Part shown: positions 44,480 through 54,563 of the stretch, in pieces | Layout of the letters: each line of letters opens with the position of its first letter | Numbering within the stretch: position 1 is the stretch's first letter | Source of the DNA: an uncultured Parabacteroides sp. | GTDB lineage: Bacteria > Bacteroidota > Bacteroidia > Bacteroidales > Tannerellaceae | DNA length: 64,000 nucleotides | NCBI RefSeq assembly: GCF_947855115.1 | Contig: NZ_CANTZW010000008.1 | Coordinates: 1-64,000 of the forward strand | Direction: 5' to 3' | Notes under the pieces: generated by a model | What the model was told of the DNA's origin: nothing | Database searches by the model: none | What the model saw: the letters and a program-made list of their open reading frames with translations, nothing else | Made by a program: the position numbers and the translations under genes

Positions 44480-46060
44480 TTATTTGGCAACAGTCAACTG
44501 CTTCGCTGTTTTTTCTAATATACTCCGTATCTCATCATTGATGACACCGGTCTTTAATACATCCAATACGTCCCGCTGGTGAGAGGTTCGTAATTCTTGC
44601 AAAAACATTGCCTCAAATTCGTGTACCTTGTCTAATGGGACCTCTTTCAACAAACCCTGTGTTCCGCAATAAAGGATTGCGATTTGCTCCTCTACCGGCA
44701 TCGGGCTGTATTGAGGCTGTATCAATAACTGGGTATTTTTCTGTCCCTTGTCGATCGTGAAAGCGGTGACGGCATCCATCTCTCCTCCGAATTTGGAGAA
44801 AGATTCCAGTTCGCGGAATTGAGCTTGGTCGATCTTCAGGGTCCCCGCTACCTTTTTCATCGCTTTCAGTTGCGCATTACCGCCTACACGGGAAACGGAA
44901 ATTCCGACATTGATCGCCGGACGGTTTCCTTGGTTGAACAAATCTGTCTCAAGGAATATCTGTCCGTCAGTGATAGAGATTACGTTTGTCGGGATATAAG
45001 CTGATACGTCTCCCGCTTGTGTCTCGATGATTGGCAATGCGGTCAAGGAACCACCTCCTTTCACCTTGTCTTTCATACTTTCGGGAAGATCGTTCATCTC
45101 ACGGGCTACTTCCGGCTGGTTGATGATCTTGGCGGCACGTTCCAATAGGCGAGAGTGCAGGTAGAAAATATCACCCGGATACGCCTCGCGTCCGGAAGGA
45201 CGGCGCAAGATCAAGGAAACCTCACGGTAGGCTACAGCCTGCTTAGACAGATCATCGTAAACCACCAAGGCATGGCGTCCGCTGTCGCGGAAGTACTCTC
45301 CGATGGCTGCTCCGGCGAAGGGAGCGAAATATTGCATGGCCGCAGGGTCGGAGGCAGTCGCACTTACGACAATTGTATAATCCATGGCTCCTTTCTCCTG
45401 CAAGGTATTCACCAAAGCCGCTACTGTAGAGCCTTTTTGTCCGATCGCCACGTAAATACAGTAAACTGGATTACCTGCCTCGTAGCTACTGCGCTGATTG
45501 ATGATCGTATCAATAGCGATTGAGGTCTTTCCGGTTTGTCGGTCACCGATGATCAGCTCACGCTGTCCTCTTCCGATAGGGATCATCGCATCTACAGCCT
45601 TGATACCAGTCTGCAAAGGCTCGTTCACCGGCTGACGGAAAATCACACCAGGGGCTTTACGCTCTAGTGGCATCTCGCAAGTCTCGCCAAGGATATCGCC
45701 TTTACCGTCGATCGGGTTTCCCAACGGATCGATTACACGACCGATCATTCCCTCACTGACATCAATAGAGGCTATACGGCCCGTGCGTTTTACGGTATCG
45801 CCTTCTTTTATTTGGTCGGTTGGCCCTAGAAGGACGGCTCCGACATTATCCTCCTCCAAGTTCATCACGATAGCTTCCATCCCGTTATCGAATTGAAGCA
45901 ATTCGTTTGCTTCTGCGTTATCCAGCCCGTAGATGCGGGCTACGCCATCACTCACCTGCAATACGGTCCCGACCTCTTCCAGTTTGATACTGGTATTGAT
46001 CCCTTCCAATTGTTGGCGCAGGATGGAGGAAACTTCACTCACTTTTATCTGTTCTGTCAT
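44480..46060 (-). CDS. atpA: ATP synthase F1 alpha subunit
   Basis: Non-catalytic nucleotide-binding subunit of F1, 526 residues. Walker A is GDRQTGKTS, with [16 protein letters not shown] at the end and the alpha-specific [17 protein letters not shown]. It starts 12 bases after atpH. The normal length and intact motifs show a working subunit. Confidence 0.97.
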   Translation of the reverse strand: MTEQIKVSEVSSILRQQLEGINTSIKLEEVGTVLQVSDGVARIYGLDNAEANELLQFDNGMEAIVMNLEEDNVGAVLLGPTDQIKEGDTVKRTGRIASIDVSEGMIGRVIDPLGNPIDGKGDILGETCEMPLERKAPGVIFRQPVNEPLQTGIKAVDAMIPIGRGQRELIIGDRQTGKTSIAIDTIINQRSSYEAGNPVYCIYVAIGQKGSTVAALVNTLQEKGAMDYTIVVSATASDPAAMQYFAPFAGAAIGEYFRDSGRHALVVYDDLSKQAVAYREVSLILRRPSGREAYPGDIFYLHSRLLERAAKIINQPEVAREMNDLPESMKDKVKGGGSLTALPIIETQAGDVSAYIPTNVISITDGQIFLETDLFNQGNRPAINVGISVSRVGGNAQLKAMKKVAGTLKIDQAQFRELESFSKFGGEMDAVTAFTIDKGQKNTQLLIQPQYSPMPVEEQIAILYCGTQGLLKEVPLDKVHEFEAMFLQELRTSHQRDVLDVLKTGVINDEIRSILEKTAKQLTVAK

Positions 46061-46072
46061 ACTTCTTCTTTT

Positions 46073-46615
46073 TTATCTGTTTTCGAGTAGCCCGGTCCGT
46101 ATATCCCGCAATTGCGTCGCATAGCTGGCATCTATCCGATAATTACCGATACGCAGGCGGAATCCTCCGATCAGTTCCGGTTCCACATGGCCGGAGAACT
46201 CGATCGTGCATCCCGTTTCTTTCCGCAACTTGTCTTGCAGGTGAGACTTGATCTCTGCGTCTACCGGTACAGCCGTATCGAATCGTACCCGGGTAATCTT
46301 TTTGTCTTTCCGGTACAAATGGATATAAATGTAAGCGATGAAGGGCAACAACGTTTCCCGTTTATGGCGTAATACCAAATCGATGAAACGAGAATATAGC
46401 TCGCATACCTCAATACCTCCCGCCGCCGTAAGCAACTTCACTTTTTCCGGAATGGAAACGATCGGGTTATTTAAAGCCCCCTTTAGTTCCGGTTCCATCG
46501 AGAAGCTGTCTGCCAGCATCTTCATATCGTCATATACCCGGCTTTCCTGCCCCTTGTCTTTCGCAAGGGAAAAAAGCGCTTTGGCATACCGGGAAGAAAT
46601 AGTTCCTATATCCAT
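46073..46615 (-). CDS. atpH: ATP synthase F1 delta subunit
   Basis: Stator connector between F1 and the b subunits, 180 residues. It has the OSCP/delta start DIGTISSRYAKALFSLAKDKG and the C-terminal pattern EPELIGGFRLRIGNYRIDAS. It is three bases after atpF. Confidence 0.94.
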   Translation of the reverse strand: MDIGTISSRYAKALFSLAKDKGQESRVYDDMKMLADSFSMEPELKGALNNPIVSIPEKVKLLTAAGGIEVCELYSRFIDLVLRHKRETLLPFIAYIYIHLYRKDKKITRVRFDTAVPVDAEIKSHLQDKLRKETGCTIEFSGHVEPELIGGFRLRIGNYRIDASYATQLRDIRTGLLENR

Positions 46616-46618
46616 ACC

Positions 46619-47119
46619 TTACGATTTACTAAACGATACCTCATCCAGCAGCCGGTCGATAATCTGTTGCTGTCCATTATCCCGGCCGATTTTCTCTTTC
46701 ATTACTTTCTCTGCTATAGCGATAGACAGATCCGCTATCTCCGAGCGGACTTCGCGAATGGCTTTCTCTTTCTCTTCGCGGATACGCCGGGTAGCCTCTT
46801 CTATCTGCAGATGTGCCTCAGAGGTGGCTTTTTGCCGTGCCTCCTCGATAATCCGCTCTTTTTCGGCAAAGGCCTCCTTCATGATCATGTTTTGCTTTTC
46901 CTTGGCTTCGGCTAATATCTTCTCGCCTTCGGCCTGGATATTGGCAAGTTGCTCATTCGCCTGCCGAGCGGTCTCCAAGGAATTGTCGATGAATGCTTTT
47001 CGCTGCTCGATCGCTTTGACAATCACGGGAAAACCGTATTTGGAAAGGATCACGAAGACAATCCCGAATGAGATGATCATCCAGAATAGAAGCCCTGAAT
47101 CCGGTGTTAATAAGGACAT
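46619..47119 (-). CDS. atpF: ATP synthase Fo b subunit
   Basis: Peripheral stalk subunit of 166 residues. It has one N-terminal membrane helix (about 8-28, LLFWMIISFGIVFVILSKYG) and a long charged coiled coil (about 35-150), followed by DGQQQ-type ending residues NGQQQIIDRLLDE. Only one b gene is present, so it should act as a homodimer. It is 13 bases after atpE. Confidence 0.95.
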   Translation of the reverse strand: MSLLTPDSGLLFWMIISFGIVFVILSKYGFPVIVKAIEQRKAFIDNSLETARQANEQLANIQAEGEKILAEAKEKQNMIMKEAFAEKERIIEEARQKATSEAHLQIEEATRRIREEKEKAIREVRSEIADLSIAIAEKVMKEKIGRDNGQQQIIDRLLDEVSFSKS

Positions 47120-47132
47120 AGTTTGTTACTTT

Positions 47133-47387
47133 TTATTGGAACAACGCCAAGAAACATACGACAATTGCGAACAATGCCACACCTTCTACCAACGCTCCCA
47201 TAATCAACATTGAGGTACGGATCTCTCCTGCGGCTGACGGCTGGCGTCCTATGGCTTCAACGGCACCTTTACCGATCAATCCGATTCCGATACCTGCGCC
47301 TATCGCGGCGAATCCCGCACCTATAGTCGCTCCCATCTTAGCTATGCCCATTCCGGCTGCCGCTTGTAATAAAATAGTCGATAACAT
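47133..47387 (-). CDS. atpE: ATP synthase Fo c subunit
   Basis: Ion-carrying ring subunit of 84 residues, a helical hairpin. The first helix has the glycine-rich GAGFAAIGAGIGIGLIGKG, the loop is RQP, and the second helix carries the ion-binding Glu in GALVEGVALFA. The residues after the Glu are G-V-A and not S/T as in sodium-coupled rings, which points to proton coupling (inference). Confidence 0.95.
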   Translation of the reverse strand: MLSTILLQAAAGMGIAKMGATIGAGFAAIGAGIGIGLIGKGAVEAIGRQPSAAGEIRTSMLIMGALVEGVALFAIVVCFLALFQ

Positions 47388-47449
47388 ACTGTTTAATTTT
47401 AAATTAATAACCTTGATAATATGATTCTAATACCTTGAATTTTTTAGAT

Positions 47450-48499
47450 TTACTCCCTCACCTTGGCTAGCCCGATATAATTGGCAGACAACAGGGTGAA
47501 AATATAAGCTTGCAAGCAAGCCACCAACAGTTCTAGGCAGTTCATGAATGCACAGAACAAGACGGATACGATTGTCATTCCGAAATTTACGGCTGCTCCC
47601 ATCGTCACTGTTATGAATATCAGGCAGGTAAGTGCCAGAATAATCGTGTGGCCCGCCATGATATTGGCGAACAGACGGATCATCAACGCAAACGGCTTTG
47701 TGAATACCCCGAAAAATTCCACGAATGGCATGATCGGTAACGGCAGTTTTAGGTAGATTGGCGCTTTGGGCCAGAAGATGTCTTTCCAATACTCTTTCGT
47801 GGCGAACAGATTGACCGCTATGAAAGTGCAAAGAGCCAATACACCTGTCACTGCTATATTTCCTGTAATGTTGGCACCTCCGGGAAATATAGGGATAATC
47901 CCGATTAGGTTATTGATCAAGATAAAGAAAAATACCGTCAACAAATAAGACGAAAACGGTCTATATTCTTTTCCGATCGCCTCTTTGATCACACCATCCT
48001 GTATGTAGGAAATAACCATTTCCATCAATCCAATGAACCCGCCTGGAGCCTCGTTAGGATGCTTTTTGTACCAACGGGCAGCCCGGAGGACTATGAAAAG
48101 CAAGATACTGCAATTAAGGAACAGTCCGCAAACATTCTTGGTCAAAGAGAAATCCATCGGACGTACTTCTTCTCCTGCGCTATTTTTCTCGACGACCTTT
48201 CCTGCATGCTCACCATCTTCAGCGATGTAGTAATTATGATGCGTCCGGCCTTGATGCAAGTGAGACGACAAGAATAGATCCCATCCTCTTTCCTCGCTCT
48301 TCACTAAGATAGGCAGAGGAATTGCGATCTCTTGTCCGTTCCATTCCGTGATATGCCACGTGTAGGCATCTTGAATGTGGGAGAAGACGATATCTTGTAC
48401 GTCTACCTCACCGGATGCCGCTTTTGCTGGCGTGAGAAAATAGAGCCACATCCAGAATGCGATCCATATGTATTTGTTACTTTTGATTGTTCTCATCAT
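47450..48499 (-). CDS. atpB: ATP synthase Fo a subunit
   Basis: Ion-channel subunit of 349 residues, longer than the usual 240-270 because of an N-terminal signal-like segment (ending near PAKA/A) and a periplasmic extension of about 90 residues, as is common in Bacteroidetes. The membrane core has NNLIGIIPIFPGG, and the essential Arg in LMIRLFANIMAGH. It overlaps the end of the preceding small membrane gene by 23 bases (ATGATGAGAACA over the DDEN end), suggesting translational coupling. Confidence 0.95.
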   Translation of the reverse strand: MMRTIKSNKYIWIAFWMWLYFLTPAKAASGEVDVQDIVFSHIQDAYTWHITEWNGQEIAIPLPILVKSEERGWDLFLSSHLHQGRTHHNYYIAEDGEHAGKVVEKNSAGEEVRPMDFSLTKNVCGLFLNCSILLFIVLRAARWYKKHPNEAPGGFIGLMEMVISYIQDGVIKEAIGKEYRPFSSYLLTVFFFILINNLIGIIPIFPGGANITGNIAVTGVLALCTFIAVNLFATKEYWKDIFWPKAPIYLKLPLPIMPFVEFFGVFTKPFALMIRLFANIMAGHTIILALTCLIFITVTMGAAVNFGMTIVSVLFCAFMNCLELLVACLQAYIFTLLSANYIGLAKVRE

Positions 48500-48908
48500 C
48501 CTTTTCCCTTTTCTCTCTTTTCATTCTTTTCTTTTCAAACAGATATAAGGTATAAGTCTCCAGCCCGAGGTAAATGAAATAGAATAACATCAACGTGAAA
48601 CCGAATGTCTTTAAGTGTTGCCCGACAAGTGCCGCATATATCCAAAGGAAAGCGAAAGCGAGCGTGAACTTACAGAACCGGACCAACATGTACATGGTTA
48701 CGGTCACATCCCCTTTTTTCCTTTTTACCCGATCTAGGAAAAAAGTCATTGCCATTGCCATAATCCAGTAAAAGAAGGGTATGGACGGATACCACGCAAA
48801 ATAGTGTTCTGGCCAGATGGTGTATAATAAACCACCTAATGAAACACCTATTACCACGTTGATAAACGTGATCAACCCCATTAACCTCATTTTTAATCTG
48901 CCATTCAT
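48477..48908 (-). CDS. Small membrane protein of the ATP synthase operon (AtpI-like position)
   Basis: A 143-residue protein with four predicted membrane helices and a highly charged tail (KKRMKREKREKDDENNQK). It sits between atpC and atpB, where other bacteria have atpI/atpZ, whose products help assemble the c ring or move ions. Sequence similarity to AtpI is not strong by eye, so the name is based on position and topology. Confidence 0.75.
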   Translation of the reverse strand: MNGRLKMRLMGLITFINVVIGVSLGGLLYTIWPEHYFAWYPSIPFFYWIMAMAMTFFLDRVKRKKGDVTVTMYMLVRFCKFTLAFAFLWIYAALVGQHLKTFGFTLMLFYFIYLGLETYTLYLFEKKRMKREKREKDDENNQK

Positions 48909-48920
48909 TGTCGTATGTTT

Positions 48921-49154
48921 TTATTCGACGCAAACGGATAGGATATCGTCTTTTACCTCTACGAATCCGCTTTGTATCGTTTGTTCTTGTCTTTTGCCGT
49001 TCGCCTCGAACCGGATCGTACCTGCCTTTAACGCCGCTATCAATGGAGCGTGATGAGGCAATATGTCGAATGAGCCGGCGCTTCCCGGGAATGAGACAGA
49101 CTCTACCTCGCCATCAAAAAGAATACCGTCCGGTGCTACAATTTCCAGTTTCAT
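48921..49154 (-). CDS. atpC: ATP synthase F1 epsilon subunit, short form
   Basis: Beta-sandwich domain of epsilon, 77 residues (MKLEIVAPDGILFDGEVESV, then GSFDILPHHAPLIAALKAG). The C-terminal helical domain, which inhibits ATP hydrolysis in other bacteria, is missing: the frame ends at VCVE. The short form is common in Bacteroidetes. It follows atpD by five bases. Confidence 0.95.
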   Translation of the reverse strand: MKLEIVAPDGILFDGEVESVSFPGSAGSFDILPHHAPLIAALKAGTIRFEANGKRQEQTIQSGFVEVKDDILSVCVE

Positions 49155-49159
49155 ATTGA

Positions 49160-50689
<1,530 letters not shown>

Positions 50690-51023
50690 TTATTTATCTT
50701 AACCTATTAAAATGTCGCTGCAATATTACGTTTTATGGTGTTTCGATTTTAAAAAATATAACTTTTTGTGTCTTTTTGAGTTTAGTTAAACTTTTGACTA
50801 TTTGATTATAGTTCTAAAATAAACCAATTTGTTTCTTATTTGGACGAATTGGATAGTTGCATTCAGACTTATAAGATCTAGAATGATAAGTAGATACGAA
50901 TTTGATGCCTTTTTGATAGCAAAGGAGATAGTTCTGTTTTATTTTGTTAATCTGTTATAGGGGGGTATTGGGTGTGTAAATAAAGAAAAAAGATGAATAT
51001 AAGTGATTTCTCTAATTTTGGGA

Positions 51024-51031
51024 TATCTTTG
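51024..51031 (+). promoter_or_regulatory. -7 box upstream of the small ORF and cutC
   Basis: TATCTTTG matches TAnnTTTG exactly. It lies 26 bases before the 51058 ATG and could also serve cutC. Confidence 0.45.
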
Positions 51032-51057
51032 TGATAAAATACGATATATCTGATGAT

Positions 51058-51192
51058 ATGGCTAAGATTAAGTTGAATGTTGCCATGTCAGGTATGGCTG
51101 TAAAGCAATGGCGAGAACAGAATCTTGAGCAAAAAGGAAATATCTGTGATTATGCCACACGTTTAACGAATTGCTTTGTCTCTCGAACATGA
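51058..51192 (+). pseudogene. Short ORF, possible AraC-family fragment
   Basis: A 44-codon frame starting MAKIKLNVAMSG. Its C-terminal part, QKGNICDYATRLTNCFVSRT, resembles the first helix-turn-helix of AraC-family regulators (YA..L......LSRT pattern), and the frame ends at that point. It may be a remnant of such a gene or a small gene of unknown role. Confidence 0.35.
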
Positions 51193-51226
51193 GAATCTAA
51201 ATGCGGTATTTAAAAACTAAATAAAC

Positions 51227-51958
51227 ATGAAACGGATTATTGAGATATGTGCGAATTCTGCCCAAAGTTGTGTGGAGGCAGAGATGGGAGGTGCTACCCG
51301 CGTGGAACTTTGCGCTGGGATACCTGAAGGAGGAACTACGCCTAGTTATGGAGAGATCAAGACGGCACAGGCCTTGACCTCCAAGATCGATATAAATGTG
51401 ATTATCCGTCCAAGAGGTGGTGATTTCCTCTATACGGAAGCAGAAATACAGTCAATGTTATTAGATATAGAACTATGCAAGGAACTGAGAGTACATGGCG
51501 TAGTTTTCGGTTGTCTTACGAAAGACGGAGATATTGATCTGCCATTGATGCGGAGGTTGATCGAGGCGGCAAAGCCTCTATCCGTGACCTGTCATCGTGC
51601 GTTTGATGTCTGTCGGGACCCGTTCGTCGCCTTGGAGCAACTGATCGAATTGGAATGTGACCGTATTTTAACCTCCGGCCAACAATCGGATGCCGTGAAA
51701 GGAATCCCTTTAATCGCTGAGCTGGTAAGACGTGCGGATGGACGGATTATCATTATGCCGGGATGTGGCGTGCGTGAAAATAATATCGAGAGGATAGAAG
51801 CGGAGACCGGCGCAAAAGAGTTCCATACTTCTGCCCGGAGTATCGTATATAGCAAAATGGAATATCGTAATGAGAACGTTCCGATGGGAAGCAGTATCGT
51901 CTCTTCCGAATTTGAGACGATGCAAACGGATCGGGAGAAGGTGAGGGCTTATATTTGA
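51227..51958 (+). CDS. cutC: CutC-family protein (copper homeostasis annotation)
   Basis: Cytoplasmic (beta/alpha)8-barrel protein of 243 residues. Family signatures are EICANSAQSCVEAEMGGATR near the start, ELCAGIPEGGTTPSYGEI, the VIIRPRGGDFLYT segment, and GCGVRENNIERI. CutC has long been annotated for copper homeostasis, but its real activity is not settled. It is a single gene preceded by a possible promoter at 51024. Confidence 0.92.
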   Translation: MKRIIEICANSAQSCVEAEMGGATRVELCAGIPEGGTTPSYGEIKTAQALTSKIDINVIIRPRGGDFLYTEAEIQSMLLDIELCKELRVHGVVFGCLTKDGDIDLPLMRRLIEAAKPLSVTCHRAFDVCRDPFVALEQLIELECDRILTSGQQSDAVKGIPLIAELVRRADGRIIIMPGCGVRENNIERIEAETGAKEFHTSARSIVYSKMEYRNENVPMGSSIVSSEFETMQTDREKVRAYI

Positions 51959-52040
51959 GTACCGGTTATTGGCATAAGTTTATGTCGGCATGGGCACGCC
52001 TTTACGCCCATATAAGCTAGGGCGGTGCCTATATCCGTTG
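51959..52040. repeat. Imperfect short-word repeats between converging genes
   Basis: The gap reads as overlapping variants of GGCATAAG, GGCATGGGCACGCC, CGCCCATATAAGC and GGTGCCTATATCCG. The last word nearly matches TGCCTATATACG in the similar gap at 36925-37013. Confidence 0.4.
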
Positions 52041-52045
52041 ATGGA

Positions 52046-52711
52046 TTAAAAATGGTGTATACGGTAAAGTGTCCTTCGCGTTAGTATCTTTTGATTTAAG
52101 AAACTGACGATATAGCCCGTTATGCAGGCGGCTATCAGTGAGCCCTCGCGTACTCCTTCGATACTTTGGGTAAATATAAGCGATATCAATACCGCTAAGC
52201 TTACCAAAGTAACATCAAAATAAACCTTGAACTTCCCGAACTCCTTGTTGTAATGCCGGGATGCGTATTTAACAAACGCCTCGGCACTCATCATCGCCAC
52301 TCTCGGTTTAAGCTCCAGTACAACACCGATAGACTGTACGATACACCCTACCAGTAGTAACGCCATCGACGCTATGTAAGAGGCTGGATGTAAATGACTG
52401 GTCAGAGCCATGTTTAAGTCGATAAATGCCGAGAATATAAAAGAAAAAGGAATCTGGAGAAGGATTTCTATTGTATCTTGCCGGCTTTTATATTTCCGGA
52501 TAATCCAGAATTGACCGGCTATCAGGAGTATATTTACAATAAAAGTCCATGTTCCTAAAGATAAAGGGCTGTTTAAGCTCAATACATAATTCACGCTAGA
52601 AATGGGTGTGGTACCCAATGCGGAACGAACAATTAAGACAATACCAACTGCTAAAAAATAGAGTCCTGTAATAAAAACTGAATACTTTTTTAGAATCTCC
52701 TTAATTTCCAT
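52046..52711 (-). CDS. YczE/YyaS/YitT-family membrane protein
   Basis: Integral membrane protein of 221 residues with five to six helices. The start (VFITGLYFLAVGIVLIVRSAL, then GTTPISSVNYVLS) is the typical pattern of this family. Function is unknown. A minus-strand -7 box (52770-52777) lies 59 bases upstream, divergent from the promoter for the 52866 gene. Confidence 0.82.
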   Translation of the reverse strand: MEIKEILKKYSVFITGLYFLAVGIVLIVRSALGTTPISSVNYVLSLNSPLSLGTWTFIVNILLIAGQFWIIRKYKSRQDTIEILLQIPFSFIFSAFIDLNMALTSHLHPASYIASMALLLVGCIVQSIGVVLELKPRVAMMSAEAFVKYASRHYNKEFGKFKVYFDVTLVSLAVLISLIFTQSIEGVREGSLIAACITGYIVSFLNQKILTRRTLYRIHHF

Positions 52712-52769
52712 ATCAAACTTGTATTCTCTTTAGTTTCTCCTAGTACGTAAAGATGTATGAAAAGATGCG

Positions 52770-52777
52770 CAAATATA
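52770..52777 (-). promoter_or_regulatory. -7 box for the YczE-like gene
   Basis: On the minus strand this reads TATATTTG, an exact match to TAnnTTTG. Confidence 0.4.
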
Positions 52778-52838
52778 TTACTTTTTTGTTAAGAGTGATA
52801 AATGATCGATCTCATTTTTTTAACATAAAAAGATTGTT

Positions 52839-52846
52839 TATCTTTG
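52839..52846 (+). promoter_or_regulatory. -7 box for the 52866 gene and RND operon
   Basis: TATCTTTG matches TAnnTTTG exactly, 20 bases before the ATG at 52866. No other clear promoter is seen before the RND genes, so it may drive the whole set. Confidence 0.5.
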
Positions 52847-52865
52847 TACCACCATTGAATAAGAG

Positions 52866-53246
52866 ATGCGAAGTGCGACATTAGATACAGGTTTTGGGCT
52901 TCATCAGCGTATCATACTTATGATTATGTTGGTGCTGTTGCAGTTTTATTCTATTGGAAGCGATTTCTTTCCGGAGAATATCGCTATTGTCTCGATGGAA
53001 ATGGTTGATCGAGAGGAGCCAGACGTGTTGTTGGATTTTGACGATAACGCCTCATTGCGGACAGTTCGCCAAGAGCAAGCGCAAATCAAGGCCTTGAAGG
53101 TCGATTTAATCTCGGGCTTATTCACGATTATAGATTTACATGAATTAATCCATTCCTTGGAATTACGGCAATGCGCCAAACTACCTTTGTTTTATAACTT
53201 GCATAAAGCGCAGAACTTCGTTTGGTTCTGTTCCTATTTGATCTAG
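52866..53246 (+). CDS. Small protein of unknown function upstream of the RND operon
   Basis: A 126-residue frame with a hydrophobic N-terminal segment (about 15-30, IILMIMLVLLQFYSIG), followed by an acidic middle (EMVDREEPDVLLDFDD) and no recognised domain. It has its own promoter box and precedes the RND adaptor by 148 bases on the same strand. It could be a membrane-anchored accessory protein of the pump or an independent gene. Confidence 0.55.
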   Translation: MRSATLDTGFGLHQRIILMIMLVLLQFYSIGSDFFPENIAIVSMEMVDREEPDVLLDFDDNASLRTVRQEQAQIKALKVDLISGLFTIIDLHELIHSLELRQCAKLPLFYNLHKAQNFVWFCSYLI

Positions 53247-53394
53247 CGGAACTTATTTATTTCTTTAATTGTAGCGCATGAGGTGACTCACCGATGTGCT
53301 TCAGGGTTGTATACTCGTATCTCGGAAGGGCTTGAGGATACATCCTATTGCCATACTAAAATCAAAATCAAATAATTATAATCTATAAAGTTTT

Positions 53395-54558
53395 ATGAGG
53401 AGAAAATTGTTTTCTAGCTATTTGCCCTTGCTATGCTTAACGGCCTGTGTTTGGGTTTCTTGCAGCCAAAACCGGGAAAAAAAATCCGGGGGGGATGATC
53501 ATACGCCAGTCATGCGGCTAGCCATGACGACCATTGAGGTGCCACAGTCTTATGTAGCGGATGTGCAGGCGGTCCAGTTTGTGGAGGTAAAACCTAAGGT
53601 GGAAGGATTCGTGGAAGCTGTCCTTGTGGATGAGGGCGAGCACGTGAAAAAAGGACAGGTACTTTTTAAACTGTCTTCGGCTGAGCTGTATGAGGAGGTA
53701 AAAGAGGCGCAGGCCAACCATAAACAGGCGCAGGCCGAGCTGAAGATGGCTGAAGTTGAAGTAGACCGAATCAAGCGCTTGGTGGAGAAAGATATCATTT
53801 CGCCGATCCGTTTGGAGCAAGCAATGGCCGAGGCTGATGTGGCGCGCTTACAAGTACAGCAGGCGAAGTCCCGTTTGCAACGTGCGGAGACTAATTTCTC
53901 GTACACAACGATCACGGCTCCCTTCGAGGGATATGTAGACCGTATCCCCTTTAAGGTAGGAAGTTTGGTTACACCTACTAGCTTGTTGACTTCCTTGACG
54001 GACGTATCAGACATGTTCGCCTATTTCAAGATTAACGAAAAGGAGTATTTAGAATATAAACGAACCCAATTGAGCGGTATCGATCAACCGGAATATAATA
54101 ATTTGGAACTTATCCTCTCCGACCAGTCCACTTACCGGTATAAAGGCAAGGTGGAGACTGTGGAAGGAGACTTTGAGCGGGGAACCGGATCGATCGCTTT
54201 CCGTGCCCGTTTCGCAAATCCGGAGCGGTTGCTGCGGCATGGCGTGTCCGGTAAGATCCGGATGTTGACAAAGATGGAGAATGTAGTCTTGGTTCCCCAA
54301 CAATCCACCTTTGAAATCCAGGATTTTACCTATGTATATACGGTAGCGGAAGACGGGAAGGTAAGTGTCCGCAGCTTCGAACCGTTGGCCCGTCACGGTT
54401 CTTATTACGTAACGCAGGATTTACCGGACCAGACCGTGATTGTTTACGAGGGAGTCCAGATGATCACGGACGGTATGACTATCAATCCCGAGATGGTAGA
54501 TGGGGCCACGATCCGTCGCCAATTGGAATCGTCTAACGAAATCGAGAATAATAAGTAA
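53395..54558 (+). CDS. RND efflux periplasmic adaptor (MexA/AcrA family)
   Basis: Membrane-fusion lipoprotein that links the inner-membrane pump to the outer-membrane channel, 387 residues. The signal ends in lipobox WVSC (Cys23). It has the lipoyl-like half motifs (VEVKPKVEGFVEAVLVDEG and TTITAPFEGYVDRIPFKVG) on either side of an alpha-hairpin (about 105-165), then beta-barrel and membrane-proximal parts. The permease starts five bases after its stop. Confidence 0.95.
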   Translation: MRRKLFSSYLPLLCLTACVWVSCSQNREKKSGGDDHTPVMRLAMTTIEVPQSYVADVQAVQFVEVKPKVEGFVEAVLVDEGEHVKKGQVLFKLSSAELYEEVKEAQANHKQAQAELKMAEVEVDRIKRLVEKDIISPIRLEQAMAEADVARLQVQQAKSRLQRAETNFSYTTITAPFEGYVDRIPFKVGSLVTPTSLLTSLTDVSDMFAYFKINEKEYLEYKRTQLSGIDQPEYNNLELILSDQSTYRYKGKVETVEGDFERGTGSIAFRARFANPERLLRHGVSGKIRMLTKMENVVLVPQQSTFEIQDFTYVYTVAEDGKVSVRSFEPLARHGSYYVTQDLPDQTVIVYEGVQMITDGMTINPEMVDGATIRRQLESSNEIENNK

Positions 54559-54563
54559 GCCCT

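Noticed and set aside
46338..47213. 291-residue plus-strand open frame
   Set aside because: It runs antisense to atpH, atpF and atpE and is rich in Ser and Cys, typical of a shadow of a charged coiled coil.
47427..47831. 134-residue minus-strand open frame
   Set aside because: It is out of frame within atpB, whose own frame has all conserved motifs.
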